From Smallanthus sonchifolius (Eukaryota > Streptophyta > Magnoliopsida > Asterales > Asteraceae), in NCBI GenBank assembly GCA_023525975.1, contig CM042035.1, positions 33,447,001 through 33,511,000 of the forward strand: a DNA stretch of 64,000 nt, given 5' to 3'. The notes beneath the pieces were generated by a model, which was not told the origin of the DNA, did not search any database, and saw only the letters and a list, made by a program, of their open reading frames with translations. A program made the position numbers and the translations under genes. Of the stretch, positions 37,794 to 48,955 are shown in pieces (the stretch's first letter is position 1; each line of letters begins with the position of its first letter).

Positions 37794-38390
37794 ATGGACT
37801 CCTACGCTCCTCCCTCCCCGGTTTACCGTCCTGGATCAGAATCTGATTGGGAAGAAGACACGGAGACACCCGTTTATCGATCACCAACACCCCCAGCCGC
37901 TAGGCCAAGGTTCGATGTAAGGGCGTACGGGATTGGGAACACCGACCCGAGACTTCGAACACCTGGATCACCCGTACCCATAAACCCGTATCATACACCT
38001 CACCCCCGTAATCAATTACCACCCCTACTAAGAGACCCATACCTAATGCCCGACCCATACCATCCTAACCCTTGGGTAAGACAAACCATGGCACCCACTA
38101 GTGTCATGGGGATTCCAACCCATGACCTCCATCAATATGTAAGAAGCTCAGAATTCGAGAGGCATAGGATAGAGCAGGGAGTGATACACGAATTGCAAAG
38201 ACAAAGAATGGATAGCCTAGCAAACCAATTAGGGTACCAAAAGGAGTTGATCTCCATCCTCGAAAAGGAAGTTCAAGAGCATCGCACGGAGAACGCCAAG
38301 GCTGAAGCCAGATCTACTACTAGAGTGACCATAGCGGTGTTCATCTTGGCGATTATTTTCTTCCTAGTGGAAAGCTACCTGAGGCGTTAG
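37794..38390 (+). CDS. 198-residue proline-rich, tail-anchored protein of element B
   Basis: The only substantial ORF of element B. ATG 37794 follows about 880 bp of leader. Residues 1-110 are rich in Pro, Tyr and Arg (SPVYRPGSESDWEEDTETP, then many PxP and DPY turns). Residues about 115-172 are a charged, probably coiled-coil helix (FERHRIEQGVIHELQRQRM, then LISILEKEVQEH). Residues about 176-195 are strongly hydrophobic (VTIAVFILAIIFFLVESYL) and followed by RR, so it looks like a C-terminal membrane anchor. No zinc knuckle or protease is visible. It could be a captured or highly diverged gag-type protein; the membrane anchor argues against an ordinary gag. It is uninterrupted in a young element. 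Function unknown. Confidence 0.6.
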   Translation: MDSYAPPSPVYRPGSESDWEEDTETPVYRSPTPPAARPRFDVRAYGIGNTDPRLRTPGSPVPINPYHTPHPRNQLPPLLRDPYLMPDPYHPNPWVRQTMAPTSVMGIPTHDLHQYVRSSEFERHRIEQGVIHELQRQRMDSLANQLGYQKELISILEKEVQEHRTENAKAEARSTTRVTIAVFILAIIFFLVESYLRR

Positions 38391-40676
38391 AAGAAGCTTC
38401 TACTATTCTCCTTTAAAATTTTTGATTTGAGAACCATTTTCTTATGTTTTTGAATAATGTTTAACATTTCAGTATTCAGTCAATTCCATATATTTCAACT
38501 CTACAGTTAGTGTTCATTGATTTGACGCGTGGAACGTAAATTACACCTGTTATATTTTCATCAAACTTTCTCAAATATTACTTCTTTCATTCAACATGAT
38601 TTAGTACATTACCAACAATCTCTTTCATTAAATAAATCATCCTATTTTTATGATTTAAACAAAACCTCGTTATCATGTTTAAACAAAATGTTTAACGAAA
38701 TTTTAGATAATACCAAAAAAAAAAAAAAAAAAAAAAACATAAATTTTCTATAAAAACTTTTTACCTAATAGGGAAGGTTAATGCAACCATTTTTATAAAA
38801 ATATTAATTTCTCTCTACTGATAAATAATTATGATTTTTCTTCATTAAAGTAAATATTTCTAAAGTTGGCTAAATTAATATACTACTACTTATTTAGCCC
38901 ATAGTTGAAAATTTAAGTTAAAAATATTTTCTCATAAACTGCATATTCATTTAAAATATGCGATTAAATGATTTCACTACTTTATATATCTTCAACCAAA
39001 GACATTTTCCCACTTTCTATGTTCAAACAAAGGCCTGTATTGGTAAACACAATTCCCGAATAATTCCAAAACCTCCTCGCTACCTTTCACTTGACGCTTC
39101 AAGAGATGATCCATACCGCGTAAACGTTAACTTTTCCCACCAACATCAATGAGATATGAGGACTTGAACCTAACTACCACATGATACAAGAACACCAAAC
39201 AACACGTTTGTCCGCAACACTCGATCACATGCAAAACCCGTTAGTACACATCGCACGCGACGTTCAATACTCACGTATACACGTTTACAATATATCCAAC
39301 GCAACCACATGATACATGAAACTCAAAGAACCTCAATATACCCAATGCTGCACAAATTGCATAATACATGAAACTAGTTGCCTACAAATTACAATTTGCT
39401 CGATTGATCACGTAATGCACGAAACATGTTTATTTGCAATACATACGCTATTGGATTGAGCACATGATACACGGAACTTAGATTGTTTGCAATATACGTG
39501 ATACATAAGAATTGCTTCATTGATACATAATTCTAGATTGACCACACTGTACATGAAACTCATTTGATTACAAAGTACTTTATACTAAACGGTGTACACT
39601 ATAAAAGATACATGATGCTACGTTGCTAACACTATACATGAGGTCCACTTCCTTCGATACACATAATACTATGTTGTTTACATTACACGTTATGGTTTAC
39701 CGATTACAAAATACAAGATGCTAAAATTGTTTACTTTATATATATGAGACTTATTTGATTTCGAACTACATGACACTGGATCATACATGAGACTTGTGTG
39801 CTTACTATATACTCGAAACGAAATTTGCTTACAATTATTACAATGGATCGATTTCATTATACACAAGACATGGTCATGCACTTTGTACACCAAAGTTGAA
39901 GACCATGATACATTGAGACGCCTCGGGGTTTGACGTATTCTAGTTCAAACACGAGCAAGCTAAGAAACTTTAAGTGTTACTACTTTACTACTCTTTGGTT
40001 GCAAACTTATCTGATTTGATGCATAATAAATTGTTAGCGACTTTTATGTGTAAATAATAGTTGTGATAATAGTGAAATTGTGCCCTTTCCCACACACAAC
40101 GAAACTATCTATACGGACCATACGATGATTTGAATAATTACGGGTGCACACGGAATTATAAAAATCAGCGTATGGAAACTATAGGGAAATTTTGTCGTGT
40201 GTTGTGACCTAAAACTTATCATGATATGTAACAACAAAACTGAAGTAATATGATAAGGGCATGGTGGATACGCCGATGGTACTTCCTATACATAAGTGTC
40301 CTCTCATATTATCATAAGTAGCGTTGTTCGTGTCACGTGAAGTTTTGACCCAGACCAAGGTTTTAGGAAATCTCGTACCCACTAACAATGTTGAGCATAT
40401 TAGACTATATTTACACAAACTCTAAATGTCAAAATCCCATCAATTTCATTCCAAGTAATACGTTTCATATTTAGAATTCAAATTCTTATTCGACAATCTT
40501 CAATTCAAAACAAAATTTTTATCACTCTTCGCATTCAAAGTATCAGGCTTAAGTCATGTCAAACGGTTACACACCCCAGAATCTAACACTCAAAGCTACC
40601 TGAGAACCCAAAACTCCCTCCTCCATCTTGACTTTTGCAGCCTCCATCAATTAAATTTCGGGACGAAATTCCCTTA
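38391..40676 (+). other. non-coding 3' part of element B internal region
   Basis: No ORF of interest. It holds a poly-A tract at 38715-38737 and, from about 39170 to 39910, a degenerate tandem series built on CATGATACATGAAACT spaced about 40-50 bp. Similar motifs (CATGATACAATAC) lie at about 37064 and 37198 upstream of the ORF. Confidence 0.6.
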
Positions 40677-40688
40677 ACAGGGGGAGAT
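40677..40688 (+). other. polypurine tract of element B
   Basis: AACAGGGGGAGAT immediately before the 3' LTR. Confidence 0.85.
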
Positions 40689-43577
40689 TGTAACATTCCT
40701 GATTTTCCGACCCCATTTTAATTTATTTTAATTAATAAAATAACGACGCGACATTAAACCCTACAAGGACTAGTTGTGTAATTAGTCAAAAATCTAATTA
40801 TAATTAACTTTGAAAGTCAAGGAAAAATTGAGGAAATATGCTCCCGTTGACTTTTAATAAATAAATCTAACGAATCCTTAACCAACTTAACTCAACTCAA
40901 ACCCGAGGGACCAGTTTCGCCAGATTCAGAATTTTTGAACATGAAACTGCAGGGACCAATCTGTAATTAACTCATTTTTGATTTAGTTTGACTTCAGAAA
41001 GTCAAACTGCCGTTTTTGCTCGAATTCAAACCCCACACCCGGAATCAGTTGAAATTCGTAACTGTTATTCACGTTAGTGTCATTATCAATCATTATAGAA
41101 GCAATTACCAGCTCATCATTTCACGATTTAACCCGATTTATGACTAATCAACCATAACCGTCGACCTCCCTCGTATTACTCTCCAATTCGCAAACTATCG
41201 ATCATTTACACAGAAATCGATCACCTGCAAATCTCTAACAAATCCCCTCAAACCTGCTACATAATCCAATTTCATCGAAGAAGGACGCAGAGTCGCCGGA
41301 AAGCCAATCCCGCCATAGTCGGCATCCGTTTAGTCGATCACAGTCAATTCGATCATCGTTCTGGTAATTAAACCTATCAATAGCTTCGTTTTTATCTATA
41401 TATTAAAAGCCCTATGCTTATTAGGGCTTACATTACAGAATCAAGCATGATATGATTCTAGGGTTCTTAACAATATTGGATTTAATCGAACCCTACCCCC
41501 GACTCTGTTTAAATCAAATTAATTCATACCAGTAGATTCGAAATACATTTTTAATCGATAACCCTATGCCAATTCAGTTTCATATCATCGGCTTAATCAA
41601 GAACCCGTAACTAGGGTTCGTTCATAAAATGATTTGGGGGTTTCGACCCTAGACTTAATCCTAATCCAATTAAACCATACCGACAGATTCGCAAGACCCT
41701 AATTAGTAAAAGCCCCATGTTTCTATCACATTCCATTATCAGAATCATCCAAATCAATTTTGAGTTCAAACTTAGGGTTTCAGCTATTGAATCTGTAATT
41801 AAACATCCTAAACCCGTTGTTTTTGCAATTAAAACCTACCATAGGCTCGTTTGAGGTTAACGAACAAAACCCCTAAGATCTTACAGTCGGTCACTGCCAG
41901 TTTTGGTGAAATTGGGACTGGGTTCGATCGGCTCGAGGAAAGGGGAAGAACACTCTCGGGTTTTATGTTAAAACAATTTCTGACCGGGTTTGTGTGCGAT
42001 ACCCTAGCGGGCGGAGTTGGTTAAGAGAGTGTGCTGGTGTGGGAGAGACCCGGGTTCGAGTCCCTCCACACACATTCATTTTTAAAACATTTTATTTGTA
42101 TTATTTTATTATAAAAACAATACCCTATATTATTATATTAATATATTAATGTGTTCTAGCCTCGTAAAACCACCCGTAGGCTCGGGTTTGGTTTATAACC
42201 TTTTCTTATTTAAAAATACTAACTTTTATAATAATATAGTTATATTATTTTCAAACCCCACCTTGGAATAAATAAAATAATTATACCTTCACCTCGTTAT
42301 TAAACTTCTGGTAACGTTTCAAACTTATAAATAATATAAATACCTATATTAGTTACCCACGTTTATATCCCCGAATAAAAATAGATATATTTATTATTCA
42401 TATGAATTGTAATTTCAACTCGCTTAGTGTTAGATGGTATGTAACACTAATTTTTCTCTTTTATAAGCTAATATATATTTACCCAAATTTGACGTATTTT
42501 CATGACTAAATAACTAAATGAGTATAGACTTAATTATTTTGTTTATATTTAAAGCAAGGTAATTTCATACTACGCTTCAAATAAATAAATCTAATTTATT
42601 TAGTTAATTACCCAAGCTCTAAATCATTATTTTAAGGACACTATATCCCAACATTAATAATTATAAAACAATTTTCCAAAAATAAAACGCAATCACCTAT
42701 ACAACCCTTTCATATAATTCGACACGAACTCATTACACAACTCCCTAAACTCACATCCTTTGAAGCCCTAGACTTCGATTTAAATATTTTATTAATTTAT
42801 CTTCATACGCAATACACTCTAGGTTAACGTTGTGCGTTACAATGATCACTTTGCTACTTAGAGTCTCGTGTTAGCTACGCCTTCGAATCATGTGAGTATT
42901 CACAACCCCTTTTTACTCTTTTACATTTTTGGGGTGAAACATGAACACTAACTTACATGTTTACATTTACGCAAACAACACAAGTACAAATCCTACTTAC
43001 ATTCATGTGTGCAATTTGAGCTTTATGCCCGAGTGCTAGGTGTGTTAACCTCTTGTATGCTATTATGTGCAATCATTAACTTTTCAAGCCGACGGTTTTC
43101 AATGATGGATCTATTGAGTCTGACAAACCCACCCATGGTACGCGGTGATTGAAACCGACAACACACTTTGTTTTGCATGCTAGTTACAAAGGTTTGATTG
43201 TACATTTGGTTACACAATAGCTGCTCCCCATAAATGCCTTATTTTATCATGTTTTGTAAAGGATTTGTTTTCAACTATATGCCATCTATATACAACTGTG
43301 TTATACTCACCAACTTTTTAGTTGACTTTATTTTATTCATGTTTCAGGCCCCAATATGTGAGATTGATTCAAGACATGTTCAACATAGGATTTGGACTTA
43401 GCAAAATAAATCAAGAATTTTATGAATTGTTCATGTTTCTTGTTTGAATTTGATCTTGTACTTGGATTTATTGTAATGCAAATTTGACTTTAATATATTT
43501 CAATTTAGTCAACCATGTGCTATGAACAGTCTTACATGTCCCGCCCCGATGATTCCGCCATCGGTCGGGGTGTGACA
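40689..43577 (+). repeat. 3' LTR of element B
   Basis: 2,889 bp. Differences from the 5' LTR that I see: five single bases, for example GTTTAGTTGATC against GTTTAGTCGATC near 41335 and AAGACGTG against AAGACATG near 43373. Confidence 0.97.
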
Positions 43578-44829
43578 TATTATGCTGAAAGTTAGATTGC
43601 TTCTTTTGAGAATCAAATTCTACCTTTGGCTTCACACACTCCTTAGCAAAGTGACCATACTCTTGGCAGTTGTAACACCTAACTTTGCTCTTATCAAAAC
43701 CTATACGCGATCGACTATTTGAACCAATATATTTTCTGCTAGTTCTCTTCAAGAAATCTTTAGCTTCTCGCATTAACATGGCTATATTCCATTGGATATT
43801 CATTTCTTCCAGATCAACAGGGTCAATCTATCTGAAATCTTCTTCTATTACCTCAGGATCATGTATTTTTCCTCCAATGAAATTTTCATATGATGCCATG
43901 AATGAAGAAAACATAGCAATATAATCATCAGCAACTTTCTGATTCACATGAGATCCAGATGATGTTGAAGCAGTAGTAGCAGAAAATCCAGAATGGCTTG
44001 TTTGACCAGAATAAATTGGAACTCCAGAACACTAATCATTTGAAGACTCTTGAGCATCACCAGAAAAGAATGCCACTCCAGTACCAGATTTACCCACAGA
44101 TTTGGCAAAATACATCGAGGGATCCTGGATATGCTCCAAATTAGTCTCTTTCATCTTCATATTCATGTCATGTGACTGAATCTTCCCTAGGACTTCTTCA
44201 AGAGACATGGTTTTGTACTTAACATTTTCTTTGATCAAAACTGTATACACATCAAACTTTGATGGTAAAGCCTCCAAGAATTTATCATTGATTTCCTCAG
44301 TCTCATATACCACAGATGCACTAGCCAGTTCACTAAGAAGATGATAGAATCTTGTAGCAAGATCATCCAAAGATTCATTTTGAAAATGTTTAAAGACTAG
44401 GAACTGCTTCTTTAGTAACTCTTTTCTACTTTTCTTCACATCTAAACTCCATTCACACCTTTTCTGTAATGCTTCCCACAGTTGTTGAGAAGACTTGAAC
44501 TGTTTAAAACTGTTATAAATTTCCTTTGGTAGAGACATCAAAATGCTAGCCATTGCTTTCTTTTTTCGATCAAATAACAGCTTTTCTTCAGTAGTTAAAG
44601 CTGACACTGGTTTCAGAACATTATCCTTTCCCATCCATGAATAAGTAGGATGCGTATATCCTTCCAAAATTGGAATCCACAAACTAGTATCGGTAAAAGA
44701 TACGAACTGGTCAAACCGATCTTTCCAATTTGAATAATCAGCTAGATTTAGCAACTTCGGAGGTTTTTGAGATGTACCAATCTCATTGTCATAATTGAAC
44801 ATGTTTGTGACTTGAACCATGTTTGCCAT
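43578..44829 (-). pseudogene. gag of element 1, N-terminal half
   Basis: Starts at 44829 (MANMVQVTNMFNYD). Residues 1-265 form a UBN2-like copia gag domain (LNLADYSNWKDRFDQFV, LPKEIYNSFKQFKSSQQLWEAL). In-frame TAG codons at 44032-44034 and 43828-43830 interrupt it, then a CCHC knuckle CYNCQEYGHFAKEC follows. Element B is inserted just after. The apparent ORF end to 43468 is element B LTR read in this frame. Confidence 0.9.
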
Positions 44830-44883
44830 GTTTTTAAAAAAAATTTCAGAAAAATTTCTAAGTATTGAGCAGTTTTACCCTCA

Positions 44884-45076
44884 GGCGAACTTAATAAGTT
44901 CGCTTTAGTGAGTACTAAGCGAACTTGATATCAGGCGAACAAGACAAGTTTGCTTAAGGATGAAATCTGGTAAGTTCGCTTAACAGATAAGTTCGCTTAA
45001 AAATGTGAGAAGCGAACTTAATAAGTTCGCTTGCTAAGTTCGCCTGCACAGGAACTCAGCAAGTTCGCTTAAACTG
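44884..45076 (-). repeat. palindrome cluster in the gag leader of element 1
   Basis: Two full GCGAACTTAATAAGTTCGC units (about 44886-44904 and 45012-45030) and several half or decayed units between and beside them. It lies between the primer site (45385) and the gag start, ending about 55 bp before the ATG. The palindrome is the one used in this element's LTR and pre-extra-ORF region. Confidence 0.9.
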
Positions 45077-45384
45077 TTGTAACAGATTCAAAAGAATCTT
45101 CACCCAAACACGAACCGAAAACTTAAAAAATCATGATTTCTCAGCGAATTGAAGGAATTTAAGGAAATTGAACCGTAGGATTATGAATTTTATCAAATAG
45201 AACAGTTCTATCGGACTAATTTCGTCAAAAACACTTCCAAAAACACGAATTCAGCAGAGAAACGATCTTCAAGAACTTGAAAAACTCCATTGTTGCAGAA
45301 AATTCAAAAATGTTGAATTTGTTGTCGAATTGTACACAAAAACCGTCACTAATCACCGAGAATCGTACTTAATTCACGAGCATA

Positions 45385-45397
45385 AGCTCTGATACCA
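45385..45397 (-). other. primer-binding site of element 1
   Basis: Minus strand TGGTATCAGAGCT, two bases from the 5' LTR. Confidence 0.93.
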
Positions 45398-45399
45398 CT

Positions 45400-45888
45400 T
45401 GTAGGTCCAGGTAACTCAACTACTGATCGAACTCGTGATATGACGTTGCTATAACACGAAGTGCGGAATCCTTCGTGTTAACGTTTGTATACTAACCGAC
45501 AATTCAAACAACACGCGTAAATAAACTTCTCAAATATATTCAGATTCACAATGGTTTACAGACTCAGTCAGACAAATCTCTCTCTCGGTTCTCTCTGTTC
45601 TGTTCTGTCTAATGACTCTGTAAACACATATATATAGAAACTAACCTGCTGTAAGCGAACTTATTAAGTTCGCCTGAAACAGACTAAGCGAACTTAACAA
45701 GTTCGCCTCAGTTAGACCTAGGCGAACTTATTAAGTTCGCCTCTGATAGACCAGGCGAACTTAACAAGTTAGCCTCTAGGCTCACTAGTAAAAACACTTA
45801 GCAACTTTATACATTTACATGTCAAAAACATAAAGACATAAAATCTAACTATTACAAGCTTTTGTCATTACAAATCTATGTCCTAACA
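45400..45888 (-). repeat. 5' LTR of element 1
   Basis: 489 bp. Sense TGTTAGGACATAG...CCTACA. Four palindromes at 45652-45775; TATA-like stretch (minus strand CTATATATATG) at 45628-45640, about 15 bp beyond the array. Confidence 0.92.
45652..45775 (-). repeat. palindrome array in the element 1 5' LTR
   Basis: Four complete units of the GCGAACTTA type at a spacing of 27-37 bp; the last has one mismatch (AGTTAGCC) absent from the other LTR. Confidence 0.92.
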
Positions 45889-45893
45889 ATTAT

Positions 45894-47247
45894 ATATATA
45901 AAAATCATATTAACTTAATAATTAATAATTAACGGACCGTAAAATACGCGCATTTAATATAGAGAAACTTGTTTGGACAAAATATAAATACAAAAATGTT
46001 AATAAACGAGAAAGTGTATCCGTAAGCGAGTGAATCAATTAAACAAGAATTTTAAACGTGATTAAAGAGCGGTACGTATGATTAGTACATATTATTACTT
46101 TAACGTAGAAATAATTCTATTACAATTGTGGTATAAAACAGTTTATATAACTTAGACATGATTGGAATGACGTTAATGTCAAGGATTTGTACAAACATGT
46201 ATATATGTGTATATATCTACTTAATATTCTGTTTGAATGGTAAGTTAATATATAACCCGAAGTTATAAAACAAAAATCTGACAATTAGCAAGAGTAATAC
46301 AATTATAGTTTTTATAAATAAAACATACCATATAATAATATGTATTTCTGGACACATGTAAATACCTATATATATATATATATTATAACTCATTATATAA
46401 AACCAAAGATTATTAATCAACACGAGGGTTGGATTTGGATATAAAGTGTGTGTGTATGTGTGTATAGATATATCATTAAAATTTTTAGAATTAGACGGGA
46501 ACTTGGATATATAATTCGTCAAACATATAAATGTATTTATATGACTGTATAGTTATAACTACTTACGTGTTTTATAAATCAACGAATATTATATAACACG
46601 TGTTTAACTGCAATTAAAAAGGAATGTATGCGTGTATAATACTATTTTTTACAAATAAAAATATGTGTACCTTACATAGCTCGAACACTCACTTACGAGA
46701 TACATGAATTGTACAAACATATTTTAGGGTTTTAGACATATAAGTATATTTATATATATAATAATACGTATATATTATAAAAACATGAGACAATTTCAGT
46801 AAAACTTAGAGTTGCATACATTATGTTAAAAAGTCACTCGAACAAAAATCATGATTATAAATTATAAGTGCATATGGATATGCACCACCATACTTGACAG
46901 ACTAACACTTATAAACGTGAAGAGTGGAACAAAAAAAATGTTAAGTATTCAGGATATAAGCACCACCATTATTAATGTATTCCAGATCGGTATTATAACA
47001 TAGTGAATCAACAAGGCTCAACCGCACATGTGTTAACTCAATACGAGTTTAGACTGGCTTGACATTGTTAGGGATAATATATACAACTCATAAAGCACCT
47101 ACAGGTATCGTAGGTCTCGAATTGAACGTAAACCCGTGACTATCATGTGGACATTGGTTTTCACTGCTTTTAAAAGTACATTTGTATTCCTGACTGGTCA
47201 CCAGGTGAATTCACGGCCCTCTTTTCGCTTTTTAATGTTTTGTAAAC
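45894..47247 (-). mobile_element. repeat family X, copy 2, right part
   Basis: Continues X after element 1. The stretch 46040-46640 matches 3560-3000 inverted (AAACGTGATTAAAGAGCG, ATTGTGGTATAAAACA, TTTGAATGGTAAGTTA). Very AT-rich with (AT)n near 46370. The last few hundred bases, to 47247, have no clear match elsewhere in the window. No gene. Confidence 0.45.
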
Positions 47248-47762
47248 TGTAGGTCCAGATTTCACTCTGAAATCTCACAGATAATCGATTCTCCCCAACG
47301 AAGGCTAAAAATAACTTTGCTGAAGATAACAGCCTAAACACACTCAGAAATCAACACAAACAGATGTGAAATTGTAGGAACAATGCATAAAACTAATGGA
47401 AATTATATTGATTCAGAGAAAACTATGAAAGAGAAGGTTCAGGGTTACAGCCGCTACTCACACCCTAATCATTCTCAAACTAGGCTATTTATAGTAGTAG
47501 ACAGCCATCAAAACTACGCTTAACCAAAACTAGTAGTTTCGGTTGAGCATTTACAAGTGATAGAACAAACTGTCGAAACTACTATCTATCGAAACTACTA
47601 GTTTCGATTGAACAAATATCAATCGAAACTAAGTAGTTTCGATGGTCCAGACTTAGCTAAATAAAACAATAAATTACATAAATTGAAATTACAACAAAGG
47701 AAACTAATCTAAAATTGTTCAAAATAAAATAATGACACAGCTTAAATTACATGAATCTATAA
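47248..47762 (-). mobile_element. 3' LTR of Sirevirus-type element F
   Basis: TGTAGGTCCAG on the left; the right edge is uncertain by some tens of bases and is set by the purine tract. Sense TATA CTATAAATAG at 47485-47494 lies about 30 bp past a palindrome cluster (47524-47641). Its partner LTR would lie beyond 64000. The family differs from element 1 in sequence. Confidence 0.6.
47524..47641 (-). repeat. palindromes, TCGAAACTA type, in the element F LTR
   Basis: CCGAAACTACTAGTTTTGG, a half unit near 47570, TCGAAACTACTAGTTTCGA at about 47588-47606 and TCGAAACTAAGTAGTTTCGA at about 47622-47641. Confidence 0.88.
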
Positions 47763-47775
47763 TCTCCCCCTAAGC
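47763..47775 (-). other. polypurine tract of element F
   Basis: Minus strand GCTTAGGGGGAGA, next to the presumed LTR edge. Confidence 0.6.
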
Positions 47776-47785
47776 TGTTGCATTA

Positions 47786-48265
47786 TGTTAGGACATGTTT
47801 TGTAACTGTTGATAAAATTCTATGTAAGTTCTTCTAGAGGCGAACTTAATAAGTTCGCCTCGACTATCAGAGGCGAACTTAATAAGTTCGCCTAGCCTAT
47901 CAGAGGCGAACTTAATAAGTTCGTCTGGTCTATTAGAGGCGAACTTAATAAGTTCGCTTAAGTCTATCAGAGGCGAACTTATTAAGTTCGCTTAGTCTGT
48001 TAGAGGCGAACTTAGTGCAGAACTGGTGCTTATATATAGAGGTTACAGAGTATGTGAAACAGAGTGTAAGAATTAGGATATCAGAGGAGGAACTGATTAG
48101 AGACTGAATCTTGTAATCTGATATCTTGGTGGAAATACAAAGAGTTTATTTACACCGTTATTGTTGATTGAGTTACACGAGCACGTTGATCATGGATTCC
48201 GCACGTTATCACCGTGTCGTACCGCGAGTCTAGAGATCCGTCACGCACCGAATTAGGGACCTACA
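47786..48265 (+). repeat. 5' LTR of element C with palindrome array
   Basis: TGTTAGGACATG...GGGACCTACA. Five full GCGAACTTA-N-TAAGTTCGC units plus a half unit between 47837 and 48014, spaced 34-37 bp with recurrent CTATCAGA spacers. TATATATAG at 48031-48039, about 19 bp past the array, is the likely TATA box. Confidence 0.93.
48031..48039 (+). promoter_or_regulatory. TATA box of the element C LTR
   Basis: TATATATAG, located like the TATA boxes of elements 1, D, F and Y relative to their palindrome arrays. Transcription probably starts about 30 bp downstream; not tested. Confidence 0.6.
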
Positions 48266-48267
48266 GG

Positions 48268-48280
48268 TGGTATCAGAGCT
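48268..48280 (+). other. primer-binding site of element C
   Basis: TGGTATCAGAGCT two bases after the LTR. Confidence 0.95.
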
Positions 48281-48575
48281 ATTGTTCTTGATTAGAAAAA
48301 GATTCATGGTGTTTTCGTGTCCAATCAACATCAAAATTCAGAGAATTTGAAGGATTTTTCATCTTTTTCGTGTTCTTGATAAAAATGGAAGATTTTTGAC
48401 CAATTTGGATTGATTTTGGATTGGTTTGAAGAAATTGATCCGATAGGATTGTACCTAATCAGTTTCTACACAATCATACGGTTCAGAATTGCTTAATTCC
48501 ATCATTTTGATCAGAAATCATGATTTTCAGCCGAGTTTGTTCGTGTTTGGGTTTCTGAGTTTGTTTCAGCTGTTT

Positions 48576-48735
48576 TAGGCGAACTTGCTGAGTTCTTGTG
48601 CAGGCGAACTTAGCAAGCGAACTTATTAAGTTCGCTTCTCACAGTTTAAGCGAACTTAATCAGGCGAACTTAACAAGTTCGCTTGGGTCAAATTCGCTCG
48701 GGTCAAGTTCGCTTGTACAGTATCAGGCGAACTTA
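48576..48735 (+). repeat. palindrome cluster in the gag leader of element C
   Basis: One full unit (AGCGAACTTATTAAGTTCGCT at about 48616-48636), one near-full (GCGAACTTAACAAGTTCGC, about 48665-48683) and several half-sites. It ends about 220 bp before the gag start. Confidence 0.88.
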
Positions 48736-48955
48736 GTGTTCTTAAAAAAAAAAGTTATATGATCGTTTTGAATTATTTTTGAAATTTTGAATTTTTGAAA
48801 TTTTTTAAAGAGTATTTTGGCGAGAAAATTCTTCTTGTTCAAATTTTTTTGGGAAAACTTATATGATCGTTTTGAAATTTTGAATTTTCAAAATTTTTTA
48901 AAAAGAGTATTTTGGCGGGAAATTTTTTTCCGGATATTTTCGTAAAAATTTCAAA

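Larger units (their letters stand above)
34020..43577 (+). mobile_element. element B: non-autonomous long-LTR retrotransposon nested in gag of element 1
   Basis: A 9,558-bp insertion with duplication TATTA (34015-34019 and 43578-43582). The two LTRs are exactly 2,889 bp each and differ at about five positions, so it is very young. The internal 3,780 bp has a primer site, a gypsy-style tail (CGGGACGAAATTCCCTTAACAG then GGGGGAGAT), and no gag, protease, RT or integrase. It fits a large retrotransposon derivative, mobilised in trans, probably by a chromovirus; the tail resembles that of the gypsy remnant at 1980-2026. Its single good ORF is at 37794. Confidence 0.95.
13678..45888 (-). mobile_element. 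element 1: Sirevirus-type Ty1/copia retrotransposon with two nested insertions
   Basis: Two LTRs (13678-14151 and 45400-45888), both TGTAGG...CTAACA on the plus strand, are flanked by the target duplication ATTAT (13673-13677 and 45889-45893). A tRNA-iMet primer site lies beside the right LTR and a G-rich polypurine tract beside the left, so it reads on the minus strand. Order: LTR, leader with palindromes, gag, in-frame stop, protease, integrase, RT, RNase H, 2.3-kb gap with palindromes, extra ORF, LTR. Gypsy A sits in RNase H and element B in gag; without them it is about 13.5 kb. The LTRs differ by about five substitutions, a 13-bp and a 2-bp indel. All coding parts are broken. Confidence 0.92.

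Noticed and set aside
47837..48014. CRISPR-like regularly spaced palindromic repeats
   Set aside because: They lie inside retrotransposon LTRs with primer sites and target duplications, the spacers are nearly identical to each other, and no cas gene is present. The context is a plant genome.
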